Program-made: the position numbers and the translations under genes | Part shown: in pieces, positions 1-6,296 of the stretch | Position numbering within the stretch: the stretch's first letter is position 1 | Layout of the letters: each line of letters opens with the position of its first letter | The notes under the pieces: model-generated | Told to the model about the DNA's origin: nothing | The model's input: only the letters and a program-made list of their open reading frames with translations | Database searches by the model: none | Source: Oscillospiraceae bacterium | GTDB lineage: Bacteria > Bacillota > Clostridia > Oscillospirales > Oscillospiraceae | NCBI GenBank assembly: GCA_015068335.1 | Contig: SVKT01000077.1 | Span: 1-7,503, forward strand | Length of the DNA stretch: 7,503 nt | Reading direction: 5' to 3'

Positions 1-1434
1 CTTGCCGCAGTCCTTGCAGTAGACCACGGGGATGGGCAGACCCCACTTGCGCTGACGGGAGATGCACCAGTCGGTACGCTCGCGGATCATACTCTTCATA
101 CGGTCGATACCCCAGCCGGGCAGCCAGCGCACATCGTCACAGGCGGCGCAGGCGTCATCCTTGAAGGCGTCCACGGAGCAGAACCACTGGGGCGTAGCAC
201 GGAAGATGATGGGGTGCTTGCAGCGCCAGCAGTGGGGATAACTGTGGACGATCTCCTCGGAGGCAAACAGCGCGCCAGACTCCTTCATATCCGCCAGAAT
301 GACGGGGTTGGATTCCTCGGTTTTGAGACCGGCGTACTTACCGGCATAGTCGGTATGGCGGCCCTGGTCGTCCACGGGCACCACCATCTCCATACCGTAG
401 CGGCGGCAGGTCTGATAGTCGTCCGCGCCGAAGCCGGGAGCGGTATGGACGCAGCCGGTACCGGAGTCCATCGTGACGTAGTCAGCGTTCACCAGACGGC
501 TGGTCTTGGGCAGGAAGGGATGGTCGGCCAGCATATTCTCGAAGAACTGACCGGGATGGGTCTCCACGATCTCGTAACTCTCCACGCCGCCGACGCGCAT
601 AACCTTGTCGCACAGCGCCTCGGCCACGATGTAGACCTCGCCGTTATCGTTGTTGCGCACCAGCGCGTAGGAATCCACGGGGTGCAGGGCGATGGCCAGG
701 TTGCCGGGCAGGGTCCAGATGGTGGTGGTCCAGATGACGAAGAACAACTTGGCCTTGTCATAGGCAGCCAGTTTGCCGCAGTCGTCGTTCATCGGGAACT
801 TCACATACACGGTGGTGCAGGGGTCGTCCTTGTATTCGATCTCGGCCTCGGCCAGGGCGGTCTCGTCGTGGGCGCACCAGTACACAGGTTTGAGGCCCTT
901 GTAGATGTAGCCGCGCTTGTACATCTCACCGAAGACCTTGACTTCCTCGGCTTCGAAGGAGGGGTTCATCGTCAGGTAGGGGTTCTCCCAGTCGCCCACA
1001 ACGCCCATACGCTGGAAGCCCTTCATCTGGATGTCCACATACTTCTGGGCGTAGGCGTGGCAGGCAGAACGGAACTCGGGCACGCTCATCGCCTTGTGGT
1101 TGAGTTTCTGCTCCTTGATGATGGCGGACTCGATGGGCATACCGTGGTTATCCCAGCCGGGGATGTAGGGGGTGTAGTAGCCCCGCATCGCGTAGGAGCG
1201 GACGATCATATCTTTCAGGGTCTTGTTCATCGCGTGGCCCATATGGGGGTTGCCGTTGGAGAACGGAGGGCCGTCGTGCAGGGAGAAGCGGGGCTTGCCC
1301 TCGTTCTTCTTCAACATCTCGTTGTAGATGTCCATTTCCTGCCAGCGCGAGAGCATCTCCGGCTCGCGCTTGGGCAGACCCGCGCGCATCGGGAACTCGG
1401 TCTTGGGCAGATTGATGGTCTGGTTGTAGTCCAT
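1..1434 (-). CDS. ileS: Isoleucyl-tRNA synthetase, N-terminal 478 codons (runs off left edge)
   Basis: This cytoplasmic class Ia enzyme charges tRNA-Ile with isoleucine and edits mischarged valine. The reading frame is open from the ATG at 1434 to base 1, giving 478 residues, about half of the usual ~930. The HIGH-type ATP motif is HMGH at residues 64-67, within GPPFSNGNPHMGHA. GWDNHGMPIE (93-102) belongs to the catalytic core. The CP1 editing domain shows WTTTIWTLPGN (235-245) and GTGCVHTAPGFGADDY (325-340). WCISRQRKWGLPIPV (456-470) leads back into the catalytic fold. The KMSKS loop and C-terminal zinc site lie outside the window. The overall pattern is the bacterial (type 1) form. In the editing loop the family's usual APGHG reads APGFG, while the His and the distal Asp are kept. 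The start is well supported by AAGGAG about 9 nt upstream. Expression is controlled by the T-box leader directly upstream. Confidence 0.97.
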   Translation of the reverse strand, partial: MDYNQTINLPKTEFPMRAGLPKREPEMLSRWQEMDIYNEMLKKNEGKPRFSLHDGPPFSNGNPHMGHAMNKTLKDMIVRSYAMRGYYTPYIPGWDNHGMPIESAIIKEQKLNHKAMSVPEFRSACHAYAQKYVDIQMKGFQRMGVVGDWENPYLTMNPSFEAEEVKVFGEMYKRGYIYKGLKPVYWCAHDETALAEAEIEYKDDPCTTVYVKFPMNDDCGKLAAYDKAKLFFVIWTTTIWTLPGNLAIALHPVDSYALVRNNDNGEVYIVAEALCDKVMRVGGVESYEIVETHPGQFFENMLADHPFLPKTSRLVNADYVTMDSGTGCVHTAPGFGADDYQTCRRYGMEMVVPVDDQGRHTDYAGKYAGLKTEESNPVILADMKESGALFASEEIVHSYPHCWRCKHPIIFRATPQWFCSVDAFKDDACAACDDVRWLPGWGIDRMKSMIRERTDWCISRQRKWGLPIPVVYCKDCGK

Positions 1435-1470
1435 AATTTGCACTCCTTTTATTCTAAATGGTTTTGATAA

Positions 1471-1510
1471 CAAAAAAACAAACACCTTGCCTCTATCAAG
1501 AGACAAAGTG
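1471..1510 (-). terminator. T-box intrinsic terminator
   Basis: On the minus strand CACTTTGTCTC (1510-1500) pairs over 11 positions, two of them G-U, with GAGGCAAGGTG (1493-1483) across a 6-nt loop. TTTGTTTTTTTG follows. This is the conditional terminator that uncharged tRNA-Ile would prevent from forming. It lies about 35 nt before the ileS start. Confidence 0.92.
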
Positions 1511-1755
1511 CCAATACACTCTGCGGTACCACTCTCGGTTGCCGTTTCCTTGCGGAAACGACCGCTTATCGCCTGCCGTCACAGGCTGATGCTGTAACGG
1601 GCATCAATCGTCCAAACCTACTCGCGTCGTCTTTCAGCCGGAGGCTCCAAGGTGATTTTCACGCTCCGTTTCTCTCCGCCTTACACCGACCGACGGCTCT
1701 CTTCGCAGAAACCAAAGGGTTACTCGTCCTTATCTACGCCAAAATGTTCAATTAC
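1471..1755 (-). promoter_or_regulatory. T-box leader (tRNA-Ile-sensing riboswitch) of ileS
   Basis: T-box RNAs read uncharged tRNA and let transcription continue into the synthetase gene. Reading the minus strand, Stem I contains the conserved AGAGAGCC...GGTGTAAGGCGG distal-loop features. The specifier loop is GTGAAAATCACC, with ATC (Ile) at 1656-1654 followed by a purine. A Stem IIA/B pseudoknot is visible: hairpin GATGC/GCATC (1605-1588) has the loop CCGTTACA, which together with the next G can pair over nine bases with CTGTGACGG downstream (about 1583-1575). Stem III is CGTTTCC-GCAA-GGAAACG (1560-1543). The T-box core TGGTACCGC lies within 1536-1521. GAGAGT, which runs into the core, can pair with ACTTT of the terminator's 5' arm to form the competing antiterminator. 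The Ile specifier matches the downstream gene. The 5' end is inferred from the promoter. Confidence 0.95.
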
Positions 1756-1761
1756 CGGATT

Positions 1762-1789
1762 ATCATATCACGTTTTTGCCGTTTGTCAA
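1762..1789 (-). promoter_or_regulatory. Promoter of the T-box/ileS transcript
   Basis: On the minus strand there is a perfect -35 TTGACA (1789-1784), a 16-nt spacer and -10 TATGAT (1767-1762, five of six consensus positions). This fits a housekeeping sigma factor. It sits between the terminator of the upstream operon and the T-box, so ileS appears to be transcribed independently. Confidence 0.85.
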
Positions 1790-1839
1790 CGGAATTTCTT
1801 CGATTTTCCTCATTTCTGTGTTGCGCAGCGCCCCTCAGA

Positions 1840-1867
1840 CAAAAAGGCCGGCCCTTTCGGGCCGGCT
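1840..1867 (-). terminator. Intrinsic terminator closing the ABC/amidase operon
   Basis: On the minus strand a perfect 8-bp GCCGGCCC/GGGCCGGC stem (1866-1847) with a GAAA loop is extended by a G-U pair and followed by CTTTTTG. It lies 8 nt after the stop codon of the 56-aa gene. It is the only strong terminator seen between the operon promoter near 6450 and ileS. Confidence 0.92.
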
Positions 1868-1874
1868 CTGTTTG

Positions 1875-2045
1875 TTACTGATACCGGTACTGCGATCCGG
1901 TGTACTGGTCCACGCAGCGGAAGAACATCTCCCTGCTGCGGAACTCCATCATCTGGCAGCCTTCCTCCTCGTGGAAGGATACGATGCGGCGGACGTGGTC
2001 CACCCACACACGGAACACCTGATCTTTGTATACGGTCTTTTCCAT
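1875..2045 (-). CDS. Small acidic/aromatic protein of unknown function, 56 aa
   Basis: I do not recognise this protein. The ATG at 2045 is preceded by AAAGGAGCC at good spacing, giving 56 residues. An in-frame ATG at 2141 would add 32 residues but has no Shine-Dalgarno and lies directly against the amidase stop, so the short form is preferred. The protein is soluble-looking and has no signal peptide or membrane helix. It is rich in aromatic and charged residues, for example VFRVWVDHVRR (10-20), FHEEEGCQMMEF (24-35) and REMFFRCVDQY (38-48). It has two Cys (30 and 44) and ends QYTGSQYRYQ. It lies 96 nt after the amidase stop with no clear terminator between them and just before the operon's strong terminator, so it is probably the last gene of the transcript. 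A -10-like TCTAATAAG occurs near 2080-2090 without a convincing -35. Confidence 0.75.
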   Translation of the reverse strand: MEKTVYKDQVFRVWVDHVRRIVSFHEEEGCQMMEFRSREMFFRCVDQYTGSQYRYQ

Positions 2046-2141
2046 AAGAGAAAGGCTCCTTTCGTTTGAATCGGGTCTGCTTATTAGACGGCAGACGCGG
2101 CAGTTTTGTTGCAGAAAATTCCCAAAAATCCGGAACTGCAA

Positions 2142-2795
2142 TTATTGTTCCTCTTGTGCAGCCACACTTGCCGCCACATCCGCGCGAAACGCATCCCACG
2201 CCTGCGGCTGCTCCACATAATACAACGGGCAGCGCTTGCCGGTGACGTCGTAATGGCGGATGACGTCCTCCGCCGGATCCAGATCGAACTGCCGGCACAG
2301 CCACGCCGTCAGTTCCACGGTCCGCGCATAGGTGACCGGGGAAAAGACGCCCGTTTCATCGCTGTGGCAAACTTCAACGGCCACCGTGTCGCCGTTGCGG
2401 TCATTGGAGGCGTAGGCGATCTCCGTCAGGGGGATGCACTGAACCACCTCGCCTTCCAGTCCCACGATGAAGTGGCTGCTGGCGTAAGTCTTATCCCGCC
2501 CCAGCGCCAGAGATGCGAAGTAATTGCGGTTGGCCTGCGCCGAGGTGCCGGGGTTGCCTACATAATGGATGACGACTCCTTTAATGTTCCTCAGGGTGCT
2601 GCCGGGCCGGGAATAGCGGTTTCTGGGCAGCAGGTCCTCTGTCACATAGTCCGGCACCGGCACGCCCGCCGCTTCCGCGCCCGCCCCGCCTGCAAGGCGG
2701 AGCACCAGCAGCACGCCGTTGGCCGCTATCAGCGCGGCCAGCACGCACAGCAGAACGAATTGAGGCCGGAGCCGCCGTCTTTTGTGCGCTTCCAT
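2142..2795 (-). CDS. Membrane-anchored N-acetylmuramoyl-L-alanine amidase (Amidase_2 / T7-lysozyme fold)
   Basis: The predicted enzyme is a zinc amidase that cuts the bond between N-acetylmuramic acid and L-alanine in peptidoglycan. From the ATG at 2795 it has 217 residues. A basic N-terminus (HKRRRLR) and one hydrophobic helix at about 14-34 form a signal anchor, placing the catalytic domain (about 65-205) outside the membrane. Visible motifs are GVVIHYVGN with H77, SSHFIVGLEGEVVQCIPL with H108, VAVEVCH with E141, and RHYDVTGKRCP with H181, K187 and C189. H77, H181 and C189 match the zinc ligands of T7 lysozyme, and K187 two residues before the Cys matches its catalytic Lys. The start lies 1 nt after the permease stop, so translation is probably coupled. 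An in-frame ATG at 2813 would overlap the permease by 17 nt. Neither start has a strong Shine-Dalgarno. The usual C-terminal wall-binding repeats are absent. Sporulation or lysis roles are possible, but the operon suggests envelope remodelling. Confidence 0.9.
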   Translation of the reverse strand: MEAHKRRRLRPQFVLLCVLAALIAANGVLLVLRLAGGAGAEAAGVPVPDYVTEDLLPRNRYSRPGSTLRNIKGVVIHYVGNPGTSAQANRNYFASLALGRDKTYASSHFIVGLEGEVVQCIPLTEIAYASNDRNGDTVAVEVCHSDETGVFSPVTYARTVELTAWLCRQFDLDPAEDVIRHYDVTGKRCPLYYVEQPQAWDAFRADVAASVAAQEEQ

Positions 2796-2796
2796 C

Positions 2797-4890
2797 TCAG
2801 CCGCCGGTGACATAGACCGCGGTGGGGCCGTCGGCGCCGCCGATGATGCCGATGGAGGAGGATTCGCTCACCGCGCCGGAAATAATTTCCTCCACTCTGG
2901 GGGCAGAATTGGGATCATAGGACGTCATATCGTATATGTCCTCATAGGCAATGCCGTACTTCTCCATAAGTTCGGCCATTTCGTCCTTCGCGCCGGTGCC
3001 CTCGTACCGCTCGGGATACAACTGCACATAGGTCACCAACTGCTCCGGCGTCACCAGTTCCAGCGCCAGCAGGGCGCCGACGGTGTTGCTCATACCCGGA
3101 CGGATGTTGAGGTCCAGATAATCGTGCCGGGTGTAATCCACATTGTTTTCGTCCACGGCATTCTTCACGAATTCCAGAGAGAGGCTGATCGCGTATTCCG
3201 TGCCGTTGCTGCGGCCGAACCAGTCATAGGTGCCCCACGTGCCGGCCTTGGCGTCCAGACACAGGGCTTCCCAGAGGGCGCGGGCCTCGCGGTCGCTGAG
3301 GGAGAAGCCCTCCTGTCCTTTTTCCACATACAGATTGCCGCTCACCACGGCAAAGCCGCTGTTGTCGTCGTGGAGCCGCTTGGCCTTCATCTCACTGCCG
3401 TTCACCAGCCGGTCCAGCGCAAAGTCGTAGGTAGCGGGGTCGTCGATGCGGTCGGGGTACACCACCAGAGAATAGCGGCGGGAGAGGGTGGTGCCGTTGC
3501 GCAGCCGGTAGGTAAGGCGGACGTTGGTGACAGCGTGCTGATTGTCGATGCCGCGCTCGTCATAGGCCCGGGCGGCGTATTCCGCATCCTGGGCGATGGC
3601 CAGATGCACGGCACGCACCTGTTCCAGCAGTTCGTCCTCCTGCCCGGGATAGAAGGTGTAGTTGTTGCCGGCGGCGTAGAAGGTCACTTCCTCCACCTCG
3701 CGAATCTTCGGCACGCGCTCCTCCACGCCCAGCAGGTCGAAGTCCAGCACGCAGCAGACCGCCGCGGCAAACACGGCCGTGGCCGCCAGCCCTTTCAGGC
3801 TGCCCCGGAACACCCGGAGGGACTTTGCCAACAGCATACTGGCGGCGTAATAGCCGATGGCGCCGGAGATCAGCATACATACGGTCATCGGAACGGCATC
3901 ATAGTACTTGCCGAACTGGAAGCCGCGCCAGAAAATCTCATACAGGGCAACACCGCCCAGCAGCGCCGCGCAGATCGTAACGCCCCAGCGGAACACCGGC
4001 TTCATCCAGCCCACAGACACCACATCGCCGGCGCTCTCGCTGCTGCGGCGGCTGTACAGCAACCACGCCGCGCCCAGCAGCGCCAGACCCGCCAGTGCAT
4101 AGACGGCGATGAGCCAGCCGTTTTCCAGCGTAACGGCGGAGATCTCGGTCTTCCAGTAACCGCCGAGGTGGCGGTTGGCGTCTTCGATGAACCGCTCGGT
4201 ATACTCGGTTCTGCTGCGGACGTGGTTGATCAGGTACACCGTGGGAGAAAGCCACTCCACCGCGCCGGTATACTCGCCGGACACACCGAACAGGAAGCCC
4301 CGCGCGAACAGGCACACCAGCGCATCCATTCCCACCGCCAGGAAGTGGAAGATGAAGTACAGCACCGGCATAGCAAAGAGGTTGCCGGTGATGAAGGCCA
4401 CCACCGTGGCGGAGGCGAAGTAGAACAGGCTCTCGGCGATAACGGCCAGAATGGTCACAAGGAGGCCCACCGGCTCAAAGCCGCCGAAGCAGGAAAAGAC
4501 CAGGACCGCCAGCGCACCGGTGACGACGTAGGGAATGGCCATCATCGTCATACCGGAGAGGAAATTGGTGATGAACAGACCCTCCCGGCGGATGGGCAGC
4601 GTGTGCATCATACCGGTGCTGCGGGGATTGAACAGATAACTCCACACGGCAACGGCCACCAGAATGGCATAGATCAGAGAAATGATAGGCACAGCCACCG
4701 TCACCGTGCTGTAATAGACCTCCCTGACCGACAGGGCGTTCATCCGGCTGTCATTGTAGCGCAGCAGTTCCATCAGCACCGCCAGCGGGAACAGCGCACC
4801 CACGAAGGAGGGCGCGGCCCACAGCGGCCAGAATCGGGTCAGGTTCTTGCGAAACAGCGTTTCATTAAAGAACGATCTCTTTGACAGCAT
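2797..4890 (-). CDS. ABC-2-type permease (YtrC/YtrD-like) with large C-terminal non-membrane domain
   Basis: This is the membrane partner of the adjacent ABC ATPase. The ATG at 4890 is preceded by GGGAGGTG at 6 nt and gives 697 residues. A GTG at 4899 lies inside that Shine-Dalgarno and is less likely. The gene overlaps the ATPase by 26 nt. About nine hydrophobic segments are visible, near 25-43, 64-87, 115-135, 141-167, 171-195, 259-279, 303-321, 334-353 and 367-385. NPRSTGMMHTLPIRREGLF (88-106), between helices 2 and 3, is the cytoplasmic loop typical of this permease group. Residues from about 390 to 697 form a hydrophilic domain, probably extracellular. It resembles the C-terminal domains of unknown function attached to clostridial YtrC-like permeases. 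The protein ends SIGIIGGADGPTAVYVTGG, a motif reminiscent of sodium-pumping decarboxylase beta subunits. The substrate is unknown. Envelope-antibiotic defence is inferred from the context. Confidence 0.88.
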   Translation of the reverse strand: MLSKRSFFNETLFRKNLTRFWPLWAAPSFVGALFPLAVLMELLRYNDSRMNALSVREVYYSTVTVAVPIISLIYAILVAVAVWSYLFNPRSTGMMHTLPIRREGLFITNFLSGMTMMAIPYVVTGALAVLVFSCFGGFEPVGLLVTILAVIAESLFYFASATVVAFITGNLFAMPVLYFIFHFLAVGMDALVCLFARGFLFGVSGEYTGAVEWLSPTVYLINHVRSRTEYTERFIEDANRHLGGYWKTEISAVTLENGWLIAVYALAGLALLGAAWLLYSRRSSESAGDVVSVGWMKPVFRWGVTICAALLGGVALYEIFWRGFQFGKYYDAVPMTVCMLISGAIGYYAASMLLAKSLRVFRGSLKGLAATAVFAAAVCCVLDFDLLGVEERVPKIREVEEVTFYAAGNNYTFYPGQEDELLEQVRAVHLAIAQDAEYAARAYDERGIDNQHAVTNVRLTYRLRNGTTLSRRYSLVVYPDRIDDPATYDFALDRLVNGSEMKAKRLHDDNSGFAVVSGNLYVEKGQEGFSLSDREARALWEALCLDAKAGTWGTYDWFGRSNGTEYAISLSLEFVKNAVDENNVDYTRHDYLDLNIRPGMSNTVGALLALELVTPEQLVTYVQLYPERYEGTGAKDEMAELMEKYGIAYEDIYDMTSYDPNSAPRVEEIISGAVSESSSIGIIGGADGPTAVYVTGG

Positions 4891-5761
4891 AGTCCACACC
4901 TCCCAGTTCGTAGATAAAGATCTCCTCCAATGTCAGGGGGATGGCATCCACCAGCAGCGGCGCATAGGGCGCCAGCCGTGCCGTGGCCTCCTCCGCATTG
5001 GCCCGCAGGATGATGGTATGCACCCGTCCGATGCGGGAGGTATGCAGCGCGCCCAGTTCGGAGGGAACTTCGTCCATACCCTCCCGGAACACCACCTGCA
5101 ACTTCACCATATTGTCCTGCAACTGGACCAGCGAGCGTTCCAGCAACACCTTGCCGCGATCCATAATGCCCACGTGGTCGCAGACGTCCTCCAACTCGCG
5201 CAGGTTATGGGAAGACACCAGCACCGTGGTGCCCCGCTCCGCCACATCGCCCATCATCAGGCTCCAAATCTGGCGGCGCATCACGGGGTCGAGGCCGTCC
5301 ACCGGCTCGTCGAGGATCAGATAGTCCGGCATACAACTAAGCGCCAGCCAGAAGGCCACCTGCTTCTGCATACCCTTGGACAGACGGCGGATGGTGCGCT
5401 TTTCGTCGATGCTGAATACGTCCTTCAACTTTTCGTAGCGCTCTGCGGAAAAGTTGGGATAGATCCCTTTATAAAAGCGCATCATATCCCGAACCGTGGA
5501 CTGATTGAAATAGTACCAGTCGTCCGGGATGGCCGCGATCCGCGCCTTCAACGCCGCGTTTTCCCAGATCTCCTGTCCGTTCACGGTGATGCTGCCCTCG
5601 TCCTGCCGGTAAATACCCGTCAGATGGCGGATCAGGGTGGACTTGCCTGCGCCGTTGGGGCCCACAAGGCCGTATACACTTCCCTTGGGAACGGTCAGCG
5701 TGGCGCCGTTCAGGGCAGCAAAGCCGTCAAAGGTTTTGACGACGTTTTTTACTTCAATCAT
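4865..5761 (-). CDS. ABC transporter ATP-binding protein (YtrB/BcrA-like)
   Basis: This 298-residue nucleotide-binding subunit would power the adjacent permease at the inner face of the membrane. Walker A is GPNGAGKST (34-42), the signature is LSKGMQKQ (127-134), Walker B is YLILDEP (147-153), the D-loop is GLDP (156-159) and the switch His is SSH (183-185). At the Q-loop position the sequence reads AIPDDWYYFNQST, with Asp where many ABC proteins have Gln. YtrB-like ATPases often carry an acidic residue there. The C-terminal ~80 residues form the usual accessory domain of drug/antibiotic-type ATPases. The start overlaps the gntR stop as ATGA and is preceded by GGAGG, so the two are translationally coupled. 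The end overlaps the permease start by 26 nt. With one ATPase and one fused-size permease, the transporter probably works as a homodimer of the pair. Confidence 0.95.
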   Translation of the reverse strand: MIEVKNVVKTFDGFAALNGATLTVPKGSVYGLVGPNGAGKSTLIRHLTGIYRQDEGSITVNGQEIWENAALKARIAAIPDDWYYFNQSTVRDMMRFYKGIYPNFSAERYEKLKDVFSIDEKRTIRRLSKGMQKQVAFWLALSCMPDYLILDEPVDGLDPVMRRQIWSLMMGDVAERGTTVLVSSHNLRELEDVCDHVGIMDRGKVLLERSLVQLQDNMVKLQVVFREGMDEVPSELGALHTSRIGRVHTIILRANAEEATARLAPYAPLLVDAIPLTLEEIFIYELGGVDYAVKEIVL

Positions 5762-6177
5762 ACCGATTCCTCCTTTCCTGTCTCGGCCTGCGGGCCTCCC
5801 AGGACTTCCGTCACCAGTTTCACCGGTTCCTCTTTTATCAGCGCCGCAAGTTCCTCCTCGCCGACGCCCAGATACCGCAGTTCTGCCGCCAGTTCCCGGA
5901 GTTTCTCCTCCAATTCCCGCTTCCGGCTCTCGCCCGCGTCCGCCGCCGCGCAGGCAAAACTGCCCTTGCCGGGGACGGAGTAGATGAAGCCTTCGTTTTC
6001 CAACTCGTTATACGCCCGCTGGATGGTGTTGGGGTTGATGGAGAGTTGCTGGGCCAGAACGCGGACCGAAGGGAGTTTCTCGTCCGGCGCCATAGCGCCG
6101 CTGACGATGAGCCGTTTCAGTCCGTCGCGGATCTGCTCATAGATCGGGCGGGAATCCCGATAATTCAGCGTGAGCAT
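5758..6177 (-). CDS. GntR-family transcriptional regulator, YtrA subfamily
   Basis: This is a short (139 aa) DNA-binding regulator. Residues about 10-77 form the GntR winged helix-turn-helix: IYEQIRDGLKRLI, then KLPSVRVLAQQLSINPNTIQ, then AYNELENEGFIYSVPGKGSF. The C-terminal part is only about 60 residues, charged and helical (KRELEEKLRELAAELRYLG). It has no ligand-binding domain such as FadR or UTRA, which is the hallmark of the YtrA subgroup. Such proteins usually repress their own ABC operon and are released under cell-envelope antibiotic stress. The ATG at 6177 has a ten-base match to the anti-Shine-Dalgarno (AGGAGGTGAT), supplied by the end of the upstream micro-ORF. The gene overlaps the ATPase by ATGA. 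Its likely operator is the 18-bp inverted repeat at 6404-6421. Confidence 0.95.
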   Translation of the reverse strand: MLTLNYRDSRPIYEQIRDGLKRLIVSGAMAPDEKLPSVRVLAQQLSINPNTIQRAYNELENEGFIYSVPGKGSFACAAADAGESRKRELEEKLRELAAELRYLGVGEEELAALIKEEPVKLVTEVLGGPQAETGKEESV

Positions 6178-6181
6178 CCCA

Positions 6182-6190
6182 TCACCTCCT
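6182..6190 (-). promoter_or_regulatory. Shine-Dalgarno of gntR fused to the stop of the 33-aa ORF
   Basis: On the minus strand AGGAGGTGA is at once the final Arg-Arg-stop of the micro-ORF and a perfect match to the 16S anti-Shine-Dalgarno. The gntR ATG follows after TGGG. This placement strongly suggests re-initiation or coupled translation. Confidence 0.88.
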
Positions 6191-6283
6191 GCTTAAAAAA
6201 ATCACCAGAGCCACAAGACCGGTCACGGCAGCAACCACTGCCACGCCCATTGCGATCAATCGCACCATCGGAACACGAACCAT
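6182..6283 (-). CDS. Single-helix membrane micro-protein, 33 aa (second of a tandem pair)
   Basis: I do not recognise a family. The ATG at 6283 is preceded by AGGAGGTGA at ideal spacing. The 33-residue product begins MVRVPMVRL, has one hydrophobic helix rich in Ala, Val and Gly (about 9-30), and ends FLSRR. The positive residues at both ends fit a single transmembrane segment. The last codons are AGG AGG TGA, which form the Shine-Dalgarno of gntR 4 nt before its ATG. It resembles the preceding 30-aa micro-ORF in starting Met-Val, in having one glycine/valine-rich helix and in ending Arg-Arg. It could be a small transporter subunit or a leader peptide coupling translation into gntR. The excellent ribosome site and open frame make it likely to be translated, but its function is unknown. 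Confidence 0.75.
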   Translation of the reverse strand: MVRVPMVRLIAMGVAVVAAVTGLVALVIFLSRR

Positions 6284-6287
6284 TTTG

Positions 6288-6296
6288 TCACCTCCT
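6288..6296 (-). promoter_or_regulatory. Shine-Dalgarno of the 33-aa ORF fused to the stop of the 30-aa ORF
   Basis: This has the same arrangement as at the gntR junction: AGG AGG TGA ends the 30-aa frame, then CAAA, then ATG. The stop-to-start distance is 4 nt in both cases. Confidence 0.85.

Noticed and set aside
214..1467. A 417-codon plus-strand open frame opposite ileS
   Set aside because: It is antisense to an intact IleRS reading frame and consists of His/Val/Gly/Leu low-complexity sequence typical of a complementary-strand artefact.
1810..2304. A 164-codon minus-strand frame overlapping the amidase end, the small gene and the terminator
   Set aside because: It reads through the terminator hairpin in a different frame from two better supported genes and has an Arg/Gly/Pro-rich artefactual composition.
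2782..4884. A 700-codon plus-strand open frame that mirrors the permease gene almost exactly
   Set aside because: It is antisense to a clearly recognisable ABC permease, is dominated by His, Gln, Arg, Gly and Ala as expected from the complement of GC-rich codons, and has no Shine-Dalgarno or family motif.
4847..5983. A 378-codon plus-strand frame opposite the ABC ATPase and gntR
   Set aside because: The minus strand carries complete Walker, signature and HTH motifs. The plus frame has no family resemblance or ribosome site.
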